A stretch of 64,000 nucleotides of DNA from Emticicia sp037153985. GTDB lineage: Bacteria; Bacteroidota; Bacteroidia; Cytophagales; Spirosomataceae. Position numbers and translations under genes: made by a program. Positions 24,637 through 34,554 of the stretch are shown here, in pieces (the stretch's first letter is position 1; each line of letters begins with the position of its first letter). Below the pieces are notes generated by a model. The model saw only the letters and a program-made list of their open reading frames with translations, was not told the DNA's origin and did no database searches. The stretch spans positions 62,001-126,000 of the forward strand of contig NZ_JBBAYI010000006.1 of assembly GCF_037153985.1 (NCBI RefSeq), given 5' to 3'.

Positions 24637-25686
24637 TTATTTAGTTTGTTGATTTAAATAGTTTTCTACACGTAAAGCTACGTTTTCTCGGATATTCATC
24701 CAAAACAAGTTTATATCGGCCCTATGCCATATTTTAGTTCGCAGAAACATTCTGCCCCGAACATACGGCTTGTTAATCCATAAAATACCCTGATGCACCT
24801 GCGCATCGGCGGCATTTTTAACAAATTTGAATTTCAGCCCTACGCCGCCTTTATTCTGGTCTTTCGACACAAAATCTTCGTTTAGCTTCCACGACAGTGG
24901 GTTTGTACAAACAGCCGTACTGAGGCCGTCTTTGTAATAAGTTGGCGTGTAGTCACGGGCGAAGGTATTCCACGACACAAAGCCGCCTGTTTCTTCGGCC
25001 GACTGGCTTGGTTTAATAAACTCGAACGTATCGGGTGCTGTACCAATGCCAATCAGGTAAGCCTCTACTAACTGATGCTGTAAGGGTTTACCATCGAAAA
25101 AATCTTTTAACAGCCGCTTGGCTAAAACAGTTCCCTGGCTATGCGAGGCAATAATAATTGGTCGCCCTTGATTCCAGTGTTGAAGGTAGTACTCAAAGGC
25201 TGCTTTTACATCGGCATAGGCCACATCTAACGCTTGTTTTTTATCTTCGGCGTTTCGGGTCAGAAAACTGTAATAATGGGCTTGCCTGTAACGTGGCGCA
25301 TATACTCTTGCCGAGCCGTTAAAAGCTGTTGCCTGATTCAGAATCGTTGAGTTATCAACCATGTTGTTTAATGCCTCGTCATGCACATCGGCATTCCAGA
25401 TATACTGGTTTTGTGGGGCATAGGTGTAAATAGTCGGATGCAGAAAAAAAACATCGGCTCTGGCATCTTTCTGCCCATCTTTTACGGGGGCTTTCAGTGG
25501 TATTTTATCGGCGGCATCGTCCTTGTCAGGCAATGCGGCCCAAGTATCTTTTAGGCTATAATCGGGCGCAGGAGGCACATTTGAGGCATCAAAGCCTGTA
25601 CTTAGCACAACATACTTTTGACCTGACACAGAACCACCAAATAACAATAAAAAGGAAAATAAATATGAAAAAAACGCTTTTTGCAT
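24637..25686 (-). CDS. DUF3089 alpha/beta hydrolase-like protein, secreted
   Basis: The 349-residue protein has a signal peptide (MQKAFFSYLFSFLLLFGGSVSGQ), then ADVFFLHPTIYTY and ASHSQGTVLAKRLL, the nucleophile-elbow motif of DUF3089 proteins. These belong to the alpha/beta hydrolase superfamily; the reaction is not established. The length matches the family. It stands alone and is divergent from the large TonB receptor gene, with 132 bases between their starts. Confidence 0.8.
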   Translation of the reverse strand: MQKAFFSYLFSFLLLFGGSVSGQKYVVLSTGFDASNVPPAPDYSLKDTWAALPDKDDAADKIPLKAPVKDGQKDARADVFFLHPTIYTYAPQNQYIWNADVHDEALNNMVDNSTILNQATAFNGSARVYAPRYRQAHYYSFLTRNAEDKKQALDVAYADVKAAFEYYLQHWNQGRPIIIASHSQGTVLAKRLLKDFFDGKPLQHQLVEAYLIGIGTAPDTFEFIKPSQSAEETGGFVSWNTFARDYTPTYYKDGLSTAVCTNPLSWKLNEDFVSKDQNKGGVGLKFKFVKNAADAQVHQGILWINKPYVRGRMFLRTKIWHRADINLFWMNIRENVALRVENYLNQQTK

Positions 25687-25818
25687 CTTATATGATTATT
25701 TTTTGGTAAAATTGTAAAATTTCTATAAAATCAGGTAATAGTATGCTTGCATATTATTGTTTTCTTTTCTATGTTTGACACAAAATTACGTTTTGTTAAC
25801 CCACTAATCAATACCCTC

Positions 25819-28800
25819 ATGTATAAACTTTCCGCAAAAAAATTGTTAGTCGGAATCTTGTGCTTATTAACAACACACTTGGTCTTTGCACAAACCAAGA
25901 TTTCTGGAACTATAACAGACGCAGTAACCAAAGAACCTTTAATCGGGGTAAGTGTGCAGGTTAAAGGAAAAGTAATCGGAACTATCACCGATACGAAGGG
26001 GAACTTCTCGTTCAGTACTTCAACCCCACCTCCATTTTCTTTAGTGATTTCTTCGGTTGGTTATGAAACACAGGAGGTAAACGTATCAAGCAATACTGCT
26101 GCCATTAATATTGCGCTAAAAGAACAATCTATTCTTGGGCAGGAAGTAGTAGTAGCGGCCTCACGCGTGGAAGAAACCGTGATGAAGTCGCCGGTAGCTG
26201 TTGAAAAAATGGACATCCGTGCTATTCGTGAATCTACCAGCCCCTCTTTCTACGATGCCCTAGCAAACATGAAAGGCGTTGACATGACCACACAAGGCTT
26301 GTTATTCAAGTCGATCAATATGCGTGGATTTGGTGCTACCGGAAACCCAAGAACCGTTCAGATGATTGACGGGATGGACAACCAAGCACCGGGCCTTAAT
26401 TTCCCTGTTGATAACATCGTGGGTATGCCAGAACTAGACGTTGAAAGCGTTGAGGTACTTCCGGGTGCTGCTTCGGCCCTTTATGGCCCTAATGCTATTA
26501 ACGGTTTAATATTAATGAACAGCAAAAGCCCGTTTCTTTATCAGGGCTTGAGTGCTACGGCAAAAGGTGGCGTAATGAGTGCCTCAAACCGTACTACGGT
26601 TAATACGCCTTTCTCTGACTTATCTGTTCGTTATGCCAAAGCATTTAACGATAAATTTGCATTTAAAGTAAACTTGTCTTACATCACCGCCAAAGACTGG
26701 CAGGCAAACGATTATACCAACCTTAACTTAGGTGGTGTACAGAACGGCACACGCGGAGCCGGTGTTAAAACCGACTACGACGGGATGAACATTTATGGCG
26801 ATGAAGTACAAGCCAACATGACTACCGTAGCCAATGGCTTAATTAGCAAAGGCTTGCTGCCTTCTGCTGCTGCCGGACTTATTCCTAACGTGAATGTGAG
26901 CCGCACAGGCTACAAAGAAGTAGACATGATTGACTACAACACCAAGAGCTTTAAAACCAATGTTGCGTTGCATTACAGAATTAACGAAAAAGTAGAAGCA
27001 ATTGCACAGGTAAACTATGGATATGGTACTACGGCATATACCGGAACAGGCCGTTACTCATTAAGAAACTTCAACCTGACACAGGCAAAACTTGAGTTAA
27101 AAGGAGATAACTTCACTTTAAGAGCTTATACTACACAAGAACGCTCGGGGCAATCGTACTTTACTGGCTTAACTGCGGTATCGATGCTGAACGATATTAA
27201 ACCTCATGAAACATGGTTCGGGCAGTATGTAGGAGCTTTTGTGCAGGCAAGAAGCGGTGGCATGAGCGAAGACCAGGCACATCTGGCTGCACGCGCAGCA
27301 GCCGATCAGGGTATGCCTCAGCCCGGAACAGCCGCTTATCAGGCATTGCTCGATAAATACCGAGACAAAGCCATTGTTGATGGCGGTGGTGCATTCCTCG
27401 ACAAAACAAACCTGTATCATGCAGAAGGTGTATATAACTTCAAAAATCAGGTTAAATTCATTGACCTTTTAGCCGGAGCTAACTTCAGACAATACCAGTT
27501 ACGTTCAAACGGAACCTTGTTTGCCGACCAGAAAGATGGCAGAACCGGTAGCATTGCTATTAATGAATATGGTGCGTTTGTTCAGGCAGCAAAAAGCTTG
27601 TTCAAAGACCATTTCAAAATAACGGCTTCGTTAAGATATGACAAAAACCAAAACTTCGACGGACAATTTACGCCACGTATCTCGGGGGTTGCTTCGTTTG
27701 GCGAACAAAACATCCGTTTATCGTATCAGTCAGGTTTCCGTATTCCTACTACACAAAACCAGTATATCGACCTGAAAACTCCTGCGGGAACCCTTATTGG
27801 TGGTTTGCCAGAGTTTAATGCCAGATATAACCTGAACAACGGTATTGCGCTGCCAGTTTTGAACGACTTCCAGACCAACCCGTTGAAATACATCACTCCT
27901 GACGTACTTTCTAAAGCTCAGGCATACGCTACTCAGGTAGTAACTGCCCAAGCTACACCAGCCATTACGCAAGGAGTAACAGCCGCCATTACACAACAAG
28001 TAACAGCTGCCGTAACAGCCGCCATTACACAACAAGTAACGGCTGCCGTAACCAGTGCTATTACCCAACAAGTAACGGCTGCTGTAACCGCGCAAATAAA
28101 TGCTGCCGTTGCTGCCGGACAAATTCCTGCGGCTAATGCTGCGGCGGCTATTCAGGCAGGTGTTGCACAGAACCTTCCGGGTGCATTGTCTCAAAACTTA
28201 CAACCGGGCGTAAATGCAGCCTTACCGGGTGCATTGGCTCAAAACCTGCAACCGGGTGTAAATGCAGCCTTACCGGGTGCATTAGCGGCTAATTTCCAAC
28301 CTGCGTTCAATGCAGAGCTTCAAAAAGTATTGGTTGCCAACGTTCCGGGTGTAACCCAACAAGTGGCTCCGGCATTTGCATTAGCTACTTTACCTAAATA
28401 TCAGGCTAAAGCACTTCAACCAGAACGTATCCAGTCTATCGAAATCGGTTATAAAGGCTTAATCGCTAAAAAACTTTTCGTTGATGCTTATTACTATACA
28501 AGTACTTACAGAAACTTCATCGGAGGTGTATCAATTGTAGTACCAACAGCACCTGCGGCTACTGGCTTGCCTATCGAGTCAGGCGTATCAAGTGCCAGTA
28601 CCAGACTTGGTTATTCAAGACCAGCCAATACCTCTGAAGTAATAAAAGTAAGTGGCTGGGCCATTGGTCTGAACTACTCGCTTGTAAAAGGTTTCTTTAT
28701 CAATGCCAATATTGCTAATAACGAGCTGAAAAACTTCAAACCAAGTGCTGAGCAACAATATGCAGGCTTTAACACCCCTGACTACCGCTATAACCTCGGC

Positions 28801-29112
28801 TTTGGTAAAAGACTTGGTAGTGGTAATAAATTTGGTTTCAACATCAATTTCAGACACCAAAACGCCTTCTTGTGGCAGGCTAGCTTTAACCAGCCTACTA
28901 CTACCGGCCTAGCTTTCTTTACTAACACTACAGTGCCGGCTATCAACAACGTTGATGCACAGGTTAGCATGAAGATTCCGAGCATGAAGTCAATCATCAA
29001 AGTAGGTGGTACTAATATTGGCGGAAAACCATACATTCAGGCGTATGGTAGCGCAGCAGTAGGCTCAATGTACTACGTGGCATTATCGTTCGACGAACTT
29101 TTGAACAAATAA
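25819..29112 (+). CDS. TonB-dependent receptor with low-complexity repeat insert
   Basis: From ATG 25819 (1097 residues): a signal peptide ending LVFAQ, a carboxypeptidase-regulatory-like domain (ISGTITDAVTKEPLIGVSVQ), a TonB plug (LANMKGVDMTTQGLLFKSIN; VEVLPGAASALYGPNAING) and a 22-strand-type barrel. An Ala/Gln/Thr/Val-rich repeat insert occupies residues about 710-835. The family's QPERIQSIEIGYKG block resumes straight after it, and the protein ends with an aromatic strand (YYVALSFDELLNK). The plug motif resembles siderophore/cobalamin-class receptors; the ligand is unknown. A start at TTG 25747 is possible, but only 25819 gives a clean signal peptide. It is monocistronic, with a terminator after it. 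Confidence 0.85.
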   Translation: MYKLSAKKLLVGILCLLTTHLVFAQTKISGTITDAVTKEPLIGVSVQVKGKVIGTITDTKGNFSFSTSTPPPFSLVISSVGYETQEVNVSSNTAAINIALKEQSILGQEVVVAASRVEETVMKSPVAVEKMDIRAIRESTSPSFYDALANMKGVDMTTQGLLFKSINMRGFGATGNPRTVQMIDGMDNQAPGLNFPVDNIVGMPELDVESVEVLPGAASALYGPNAINGLILMNSKSPFLYQGLSATAKGGVMSASNRTTVNTPFSDLSVRYAKAFNDKFAFKVNLSYITAKDWQANDYTNLNLGGVQNGTRGAGVKTDYDGMNIYGDEVQANMTTVANGLISKGLLPSAAAGLIPNVNVSRTGYKEVDMIDYNTKSFKTNVALHYRINEKVEAIAQVNYGYGTTAYTGTGRYSLRNFNLTQAKLELKGDNFTLRAYTTQERSGQSYFTGLTAVSMLNDIKPHETWFGQYVGAFVQARSGGMSEDQAHLAARAAADQGMPQPGTAAYQALLDKYRDKAIVDGGGAFLDKTNLYHAEGVYNFKNQVKFIDLLAGANFRQYQLRSNGTLFADQKDGRTGSIAINEYGAFVQAAKSLFKDHFKITASLRYDKNQNFDGQFTPRISGVASFGEQNIRLSYQSGFRIPTTQNQYIDLKTPAGTLIGGLPEFNARYNLNNGIALPVLNDFQTNPLKYITPDVLSKAQAYATQVVTAQATPAITQGVTAAITQQVTAAVTAAITQQVTAAVTSAITQQVTAAVTAQINAAVAAGQIPAANAAAAIQAGVAQNLPGALSQNLQPGVNAALPGALAQNLQPGVNAALPGALAANFQPAFNAELQKVLVANVPGVTQQVAPAFALATLPKYQAKALQPERIQSIEIGYKGLIAKKLFVDAYYYTSTYRNFIGGVSIVVPTAPAATGLPIESGVSSASTRLGYSRPANTSEVIKVSGWAIGLNYSLVKGFFINANIANNELKNFKPSAEQQYAGFNTPDYRYNLGFGKRLGSGNKFGFNINFRHQNAFLWQASFNQPTTTGLAFFTNTTVPAINNVDAQVSMKIPSMKSIIKVGGTNIGGKPYIQAYGSAAVGSMYYVALSFDELLNK
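27961..28086 (+). repeat. 36-base tandem repeat inside receptor gene
   Basis: Three near-identical 36-base units (27979-28014, 28015-28050, 28051-28086) encode TAAITQQVTAAV repeated. A half unit precedes them and a degenerate unit follows. Silent differences (acagct/acggct, attaca/attacc) show that protein periodicity is kept while the DNA drifts. Confidence 0.85.
28171..28314 (+). repeat. 48-base tandem repeat inside receptor gene
   Basis: Three 48-base units (28171-28218, 28219-28266, 28267-28314) encode variants of ALPGALAQNLQPGVNA. The first two are almost identical and the third is divergent. They directly follow the 36-base repeats. Confidence 0.85.
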
Positions 29113-29150
29113 GATTTTATTAATTTTCATAATTTTCTTTGGTTTAAGTT

Positions 29151-29180
29151 AAAAAGAGCTTCCGATTGGAGGCTCTTTTT
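29151..29180 (+). terminator. terminator of the large TonB receptor gene
   Basis: AAAAAGAGCTTCC (29151-29163) pairs with GGAGGCTCTTTTT (29168-29180) with one G-T pair and a four-base loop, followed by further Ts. Confidence 0.85.
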
Positions 29181-29274
29181 TTATAGTTACCGATAGAAAA
29201 TTCGACATTATTAACAATTTTTCGCATTCTGTTTATAACTTTACAGCCGTATTTAATTAATTAAACACATAATC

Positions 29275-30507
29275 ATGAATAAGATTAAAGTAGCAAACCC
29301 CGTTGTTGAATTAGACGGAGACGAAATGACCAGAATTATCTGGCGTTTTATTAAAGAAAAATTGATTCTACCTTATATTGATGTAGATATTAAATATTAT
29401 GACCTTGGTATCGAGTATCGTGATGAAACTAACGACCAAGTAACCGTCGATTCTGCAAATGCCATCAAACAATACGGCGTAGGTATTAAATGTGCTACTA
29501 TTACTCCTGACGAAGCACGTGTAAAAGAATTTAACCTGAAACAAATGTGGAAATCACCAAATGGTACAATCCGTAACATTCTGGATGGTACTGTTTTCCG
29601 TGAGCCAATCGTGTGCCAGAACGTTCCTCGTCTGGTTTCAAACTGGACCTCCCCTATCATCGTAGGCCGCCACGCTTTTGGCGACCAATACCGCGCTACC
29701 GATTTCGTCGTAGACGGCCCGGGTAAACTAACCATGAAATTTGAAGGTGCTGACGGTACTGTGAAAGAATTTGATGTATATAACTTCAAAGGAGGCGGAG
29801 TAGCTATGGGTATGTACAACACCGACGAGTCTATCCGTGGGTTTGCACACTCTTGCTTCAATGTAGCTCTTAACAAAAAATGGCCTTTATATTTATCTAC
29901 CAAAAACACCATCCTGAAAAAATACGATGGCCGTTTTAAAGATATTTTTGAAGAAATTTATCAGGCCGACTACAAAGCTAAATTTGAAGCCGCTGGTATT
30001 GTTTATGAACACCGCCTGATTGATGACATGGTGGCTTCGGCCTTGAAATGGAATGGCTCTTTTGTTTGGGCTTGTAAAAACTATGATGGTGACGTACAGT
30101 CTGACTCAGTAGCACAAGGTTTCGGCTCATTAGGCTTAATGACTTCTGTTCTGGTAACGCCAGACGGCGAAACAATGGAAGCGGAAGCAGCACACGGCAC
30201 TGTAACACGCCACTACCGCGACCACCAAGCTGGTAAACCAACATCAACTAACCCTATTGCCTCTATCTTTGCATGGACACGCGGCCTTGAATTCCGTGGT
30301 AAAAAAGATGGCAATCAGGAGTTAATCAATTTCTGTCAGACATTAGAAAAAGTTTGCGTTGAAACCGTAGAATCTGGCAAAATGACAAAAGACCTAGCAG
30401 TTTGTATTCATGGCAACAAAGTAAGCCACGGCGAACACTATTTGTATACAGAAGAATTCTTGGATGCAATTGACCAGAATCTTAAAGCAAAATTAGCTCA
30501 ACAGTAA
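29275..30507 (+). CDS. icd: NADP-dependent isocitrate dehydrogenase (eukaryotic-like type)
   Basis: The 410-residue product starts KVANPVVELDGDEMTRIIW and contains WKSPNGTIRNILDGTVFREP, the substrate loop of the homodimeric type found in eukaryotes and many Bacteroidota. EAAHGTVTRHYRDHQAGK forms the nucleotide site. It oxidises isocitrate to 2-oxoglutarate in the TCA cycle and produces NADPH. The E. coli-type phosphorylation-site context is absent. A weak promoter box TAACTTTA lies at 29236-29243. The gene is monocistronic, with a strong terminator 30 bases after the stop. Confidence 0.95.
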   Translation: MNKIKVANPVVELDGDEMTRIIWRFIKEKLILPYIDVDIKYYDLGIEYRDETNDQVTVDSANAIKQYGVGIKCATITPDEARVKEFNLKQMWKSPNGTIRNILDGTVFREPIVCQNVPRLVSNWTSPIIVGRHAFGDQYRATDFVVDGPGKLTMKFEGADGTVKEFDVYNFKGGGVAMGMYNTDESIRGFAHSCFNVALNKKWPLYLSTKNTILKKYDGRFKDIFEEIYQADYKAKFEAAGIVYEHRLIDDMVASALKWNGSFVWACKNYDGDVQSDSVAQGFGSLGLMTSVLVTPDGETMEAEAAHGTVTRHYRDHQAGKPTSTNPIASIFAWTRGLEFRGKKDGNQELINFCQTLEKVCVETVESGKMTKDLAVCIHGNKVSHGEHYLYTEEFLDAIDQNLKAKLAQQ

Positions 30508-30536
30508 GATATTATCCCTTACGTTGCCTCCTTACG

Positions 30537-30566
30537 CGCCTCGGTATAACTGCCGAGGCGTTTTTT
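30537..30566 (+). terminator. icd terminator
   Basis: CGCCTCGG (30537-30544) and CCGAGGCG (30553-30560) pair perfectly, followed by six Ts: a textbook intrinsic terminator. Confidence 0.93.
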
Positions 30567-30621
30567 GTGTATGGTATGATGTTTGCTCCGGCTATGGCAG
30601 TAATCTTGTTTATGCGTACCC

Positions 30622-32496
30622 ATGAAATTATTCTACATAGCTTTAAGCCTCTTTTGCTACTTTCATTCTTCGGTGTCGGCCCAAACTGCCCTGCAATGGC
30701 AGAAAAGCCTCGGCGGAAAAACCAGCGACTACGCTTATGCTTCTACCCCCACAAGCGATGGGGGCTATGTTATTGTGGGTTCAACCACCAACAACAACGA
30801 TGGCGACGTACCCGCATCAAAGGCTTTTAATGGCAACGGCGGTAACGATATATGGGTAGTAAAAGTAAATAACTGGGGCGAAGTAGTGTGGTCAAAAACT
30901 TTTGGTGGCTCTAAAGACGATTTTGCCACGGATGTTCTCGAAACTACCGACAAAAGCTTACTGATTATGGCCATGACGGCCTCTAACGATGGCGACGCAC
31001 AAGGCAACGGCTCACGCGGGGGATTATTGTTACTGAAACTCAAGCCCGATGGCAGCCTTTTATCTCGAAAAGTTTTTGCAAGTGGCTATAACGTTGGCGA
31101 AATCGCCTTTGTACGGCCCGATGCCTACTCAAAACCAAGCATAAAACCCACCATTGATGGTGCTTATATTATAGGAGCAAATATTTTACCTCTCAATAAC
31201 AGCGATTTCTGGCTGGCTAAAGTAACTGACACCGGAACGGTTTTCTGGACAAAAACCTTTGGTAGCAATCAGAACGACTGGATGAACGAAGTGGTGGTCT
31301 GTGCTGACGGTGGTTACCTCATGCTGGGTGGCACCGAAGCAAACGCCAATGAAATAACCGGCGCAGGCAAAGGTTTTATTGATACCTATGCCGTAAAGGT
31401 TGATGCCACGGGTAATTTGTTGTGGCAAAGGGCTTGGGGTGGGTCAAACCTCGACCAAGCATTTTCAGGGCTACAAAATGCCGATGGCTCTTTTCTGATT
31501 GTAGGCGAGACGAGTTCAGTTGATGGAGATTTTAACGGCAATCTTGGTCAGAAAGATGGCTTTGTGCTGAAAATATCTAACGAGGGTAACGTATTGTGGC
31601 GAAAACAAGTCGGAGGAACCGACGTAGACGGGCTTTATACCATCCGACAGGCAATTGGGGGCAAAATATATGCAATGGGGCAAAGTAACTCTACCATAGG
31701 CACAGTGAAGCCTAAAGGCCCCGTAGGCGATGTCTGGATAGTACATATTGACCCCAACGGAACCATTGATGACCACAAACTAATGGGCGGTGCCGATGTA
31801 GACATAGCCCGCAACGCTTTTGCAACTGCCGATGGCGGTTTTATTATAGCTGCCAACTCTGACTCTGTTGATGGCGACCTTACTCAAAACAATGGCTCTA
31901 CCGACTTCTGGTTAATTAAGGTCGGCAGCTTACTGCCCGTTACTTTACGAAGTTTTTCAGCCGAACTTACCAACGAACAATACGTAAAACTTTCCTGGAC
32001 CTCGCTTAATGAAACAAAATCCAAAAACTTTGTGATAGAACGGAGCTTCGACCAAATAAAGTTTACAGCACTAGGAACCATAAACGCCTCAGGAAACGCC
32101 AGCACCTCAAAAGCCTATTCGTTTACAGACATGAAACCCATTTTCGGGAGAAATTACTACCGCTTGAAATTTTATGACGAAACCGGAAAAGAATTTACCT
32201 ATAAAACCGTATCGGCGGTAGTATCGTTACTTCCAACCGAAAATCCGGTCGATAATAGCTTTAGTGTATTTCCGAACCCTGTAACTGAAAGCATTTTTTA
32301 CGTTAATACTCCCGAAAACCTGTCGGGCAGGTACGCCCTCATCAATCAGCAAGGTCATAATATGGCTATCGAGACACAGCCCATTAGTACCTCTCAACAT
32401 AAAGTACTGGTTAAACAACACCTGAACGCAGGCGTTTACTTCTTTGCTATTGATTTGAACGGACACAAAATCATTAAAAAAGTTATTGTCGAGTAA
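30622..32496 (+). CDS. secreted propeller-like protein with type IX secretion sorting domain
   Basis: The 624-residue protein has a signal peptide ending SSVSAQ. Repeats of the form DGGYVIVGST, DGGYLMLGGTE and DGGFIIAANSD recur about every 60-70 residues over residues 25-435 and suggest a beta-propeller. An Ig-like region follows (LLPVTLRSFSAEL). The C-terminal 80 residues (FSVFPNPVTESIFYVNT to the end HKIIKKVIVE) form a type A T9SS sorting signal. It is therefore exported to the cell surface through the gliding/secretion machinery. No enzyme motif was seen, so a structural or adhesive role is likely. The first Met fits the signal peptide. Confidence 0.82.
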   Translation: MKLFYIALSLFCYFHSSVSAQTALQWQKSLGGKTSDYAYASTPTSDGGYVIVGSTTNNNDGDVPASKAFNGNGGNDIWVVKVNNWGEVVWSKTFGGSKDDFATDVLETTDKSLLIMAMTASNDGDAQGNGSRGGLLLLKLKPDGSLLSRKVFASGYNVGEIAFVRPDAYSKPSIKPTIDGAYIIGANILPLNNSDFWLAKVTDTGTVFWTKTFGSNQNDWMNEVVVCADGGYLMLGGTEANANEITGAGKGFIDTYAVKVDATGNLLWQRAWGGSNLDQAFSGLQNADGSFLIVGETSSVDGDFNGNLGQKDGFVLKISNEGNVLWRKQVGGTDVDGLYTIRQAIGGKIYAMGQSNSTIGTVKPKGPVGDVWIVHIDPNGTIDDHKLMGGADVDIARNAFATADGGFIIAANSDSVDGDLTQNNGSTDFWLIKVGSLLPVTLRSFSAELTNEQYVKLSWTSLNETKSKNFVIERSFDQIKFTALGTINASGNASTSKAYSFTDMKPIFGRNYYRLKFYDETGKEFTYKTVSAVVSLLPTENPVDNSFSVFPNPVTESIFYVNTPENLSGRYALINQQGHNMAIETQPISTSQHKVLVKQHLNAGVYFFAIDLNGHKIIKKVIVE

Positions 32497-32611
32497 GCTG
32501 TTTTTTCCCTACATTTACTTTGTTCAATTGCTTTTATACAAGATTTTTCTGCTTCTTGTTAACAATCGCTCACGATAATCGTTAATTAAACATACTTATT
32601 TTCTATTACAC

Positions 32612-33595
32612 ATGGTTCAGCCTATCCGATGGGGTATTATAGGGCTTGGTAAAATTGCCGAAAAATTTGCCACCGACCTCATAAAAACCCCTGATACATA
32701 CCTGCACGCTGTTGCGTCTACCTCTATTGAGCGCGCCCAGAATTTCGCTCAGCAATTTAACGTGCCTTACCATTATGACTCATACGAGGATATTTTTAAA
32801 ACGCCCGATCTCGATGTAGTCTATATAGCTACGCCCCACGCTTCGCACGCGGCTAACACTATTCTCTGCCTTAAAAATAAAATGCCTGTTCTGTGCGAAA
32901 AGCCCTTCGCCATGAACCTGAAAGAAGTGCAGCAAATGATAGAAACCGCGCGCGAAAATGACACTTTCCTGATGGAAGCCATGTGGACACGCTTCATGCC
33001 TGTTATCCAGAAAACACAAGAGTTAATTGCAGAAGACCGAATTGGTAAAATCAAGACTATTCACGCCGATTTTGGTTTTGTAGCACCTTATACGCCCGAA
33101 AAAAGAACGCTTAATCCGACACTAGGTGGCGGAGCATTGCTCGACATCGGGATTTATCCGGCTTATTTGAGCCTGTTACTATTGGGGTATCCGACTGATA
33201 TTCATGCCATGAGTACATTTGGCCAGACGGGCGTTGACGAAACCACGAGTTTTGTATTTAAATATCCGCAAGCTACTGCTTTACTAAATGCCACCTTTGC
33301 GTCAAGAACGCGCACCGAAGCCCTTATTTATGGCGAAAAAGGCTACATTCATTTGCCCGAACGGTTTCATGAAAGCAAAACCGTTACGCTCTACGAAACA
33401 GATAAAGAACCGATAACCTTCACTTTTGACCGCGAAACCAGAGGGTATAATTTCGAAATTGAAGAAGTAAATAATTGTTTACGCACCAATAAAAAAGAAA
33501 GCGTTAAAATGCCATTGTCGATGAGCGTGAAGCTCATAAGTTTGTTAGACGAAATCCGCCAGAAAGCGGGTATTTTTTACGAAGGCATCGATTAA
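32612..33595 (+). CDS. Gfo/Idh/MocA-family oxidoreductase
   Basis: The 327-residue enzyme has an N-terminal Rossmann fold (WGIIGLGKIAEKFATDL) and the family motif CEKPFAMN near residue 96. The C-terminal alpha/beta domain includes GGGALLDIGIYPAYLSLLLL. It resembles the trans-1,2-dihydrobenzene-diol dehydrogenase/sugar dehydrogenase subgroup, which works on NAD(P)-linked sugar substrates; the exact substrate is unknown. Its stop lies four bases from the convergent AraC gene stop, with no terminator between. Confidence 0.88.
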   Translation: MVQPIRWGIIGLGKIAEKFATDLIKTPDTYLHAVASTSIERAQNFAQQFNVPYHYDSYEDIFKTPDLDVVYIATPHASHAANTILCLKNKMPVLCEKPFAMNLKEVQQMIETARENDTFLMEAMWTRFMPVIQKTQELIAEDRIGKIKTIHADFGFVAPYTPEKRTLNPTLGGGALLDIGIYPAYLSLLLLGYPTDIHAMSTFGQTGVDETTSFVFKYPQATALLNATFASRTRTEALIYGEKGYIHLPERFHESKTVTLYETDKEPITFTFDRETRGYNFEIEEVNNCLRTNKKESVKMPLSMSVKLISLLDEIRQKAGIFYEGID

Positions 33596-33599
33596 TATT

Positions 33600-34418
33600 T
33601 CAGGTATCCTGTAAGGCCAGCAGATATTTTCCGGCCTCAAACTTTCCGGGAGATATCTGCGCTATTTTTTTAAAAGTCTTGATAAAATGTGCTTGGTCAT
33701 AAAAGCCATATTCCAACGCTAACTGCGCCATTGATTGCGGCGTTTGTTTTTGCGCCAGACTAGATATCAGGTTTCTTATCTTGATTATGGTCGAAAACTC
33801 CTTAGGGCTCATACCTACGCTTAGGTTAAACTTTTTTTCAATGAGGCGTGTCGAACAACGCAAAGATTTTGCTATTTCTCGGATATTAATCTCTCCTTTA
33901 CTGTTTTTTATCAGGCTCGAAACTTCCTCAACAATATACGAACTAGTATTTTTCTGCAAAAAAGCTCCGAATTTCTGCTGAAAAAAATCAATAATGTAGG
34001 CCTCATCATAGAAGTCAACCCCTTTCAGGTTCCGGCATAGCTGTGCGTTTATTTCTTCCAAAGGAATATACTGATTCGCACTTTGTTGTTGCGGAAAATT
34101 GCTGAACATCGCTACCGTCCACGGATATAGCTGCACCAACGTAATTTTTGAGTACGGATTCAGGCAAATTTCAACGCTCGATTTCAACTGCCCACATAAA
34201 TAAACACCTTCTTTAAGGGTAGTTTGTGTGTAACCGTGGTGCGTAATGGCTATGCCACCACCCGAAATAAAAGCAATGTTAAAACTGCCATTCGGAACTA
34301 CACTTTTATTTACTAATGCCTGTGAATTAAGGGAGTTGTCGAGCACCCAGTATTTTTTTATGTATTTGCCAAGTTCGGCATTAGTGTAGCTTTCCCGATA
34401 CGCAAAAGGCCCAGTCAT
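33600..34418 (-). CDS. AraC-family transcriptional regulator
   Basis: The 272-residue protein has an N-terminal ligand-binding-like domain (PFAYRESYTNAELGKYIKKY, DUF6597 type) and a C-terminal AraC helix-turn-helix pair. NIREIAKSLRCSTRLIEKKF is followed by PKEFSTIIKIRNL and MAQLALEYGFYDQAHFIKTF. The gene is divergent from the sugar isomerase-like gene with 136 bases between and could control it. It is convergent with the Gfo/Idh/MocA gene. The inducer is not known. Confidence 0.9.
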   Translation of the reverse strand: MTGPFAYRESYTNAELGKYIKKYWVLDNSLNSQALVNKSVVPNGSFNIAFISGGGIAITHHGYTQTTLKEGVYLCGQLKSSVEICLNPYSKITLVQLYPWTVAMFSNFPQQQSANQYIPLEEINAQLCRNLKGVDFYDEAYIIDFFQQKFGAFLQKNTSSYIVEEVSSLIKNSKGEINIREIAKSLRCSTRLIEKKFNLSVGMSPKEFSTIIKIRNLISSLAQKQTPQSMAQLALEYGFYDQAHFIKTFKKIAQISPGKFEAGKYLLALQDT

Positions 34419-34491
34419 AGTAAGAGGTATATTGGCGTTAGGTAAAATATTTTCGTTCGCTTTTTTACAATATTACAGATTTTATCTCTGG

Positions 34492-34499
34492 TAATTTTG
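34492..34499 (+). promoter_or_regulatory. promoter -7 box of the sugar isomerase-like gene
   Basis: TAATTTTG matches TAnnTTTG fully and lies 55 bases before the ATG at 34555, inside the AraC-divergent region where a regulator would act. No clear -33 box was seen. Confidence 0.5.
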
Positions 34500-34554
34500 C
34501 CACAACAAAGCATTTGTCAAAGGTATTAACTATTTTATTTTAATTCAACCGAGT

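Noticed and set aside
25774..25795. TTTG and TACGTTTTG before the large TonB receptor as a promoter
   Set aside because: The boxes are only nine bases apart and the second has an extra T; neither spacing nor sequence fits.
27961..28314. Tandem repeats as a possible CRISPR array
   Set aside because: The repeats are contiguous with no spacers, in frame, and part of a protein-coding gene.
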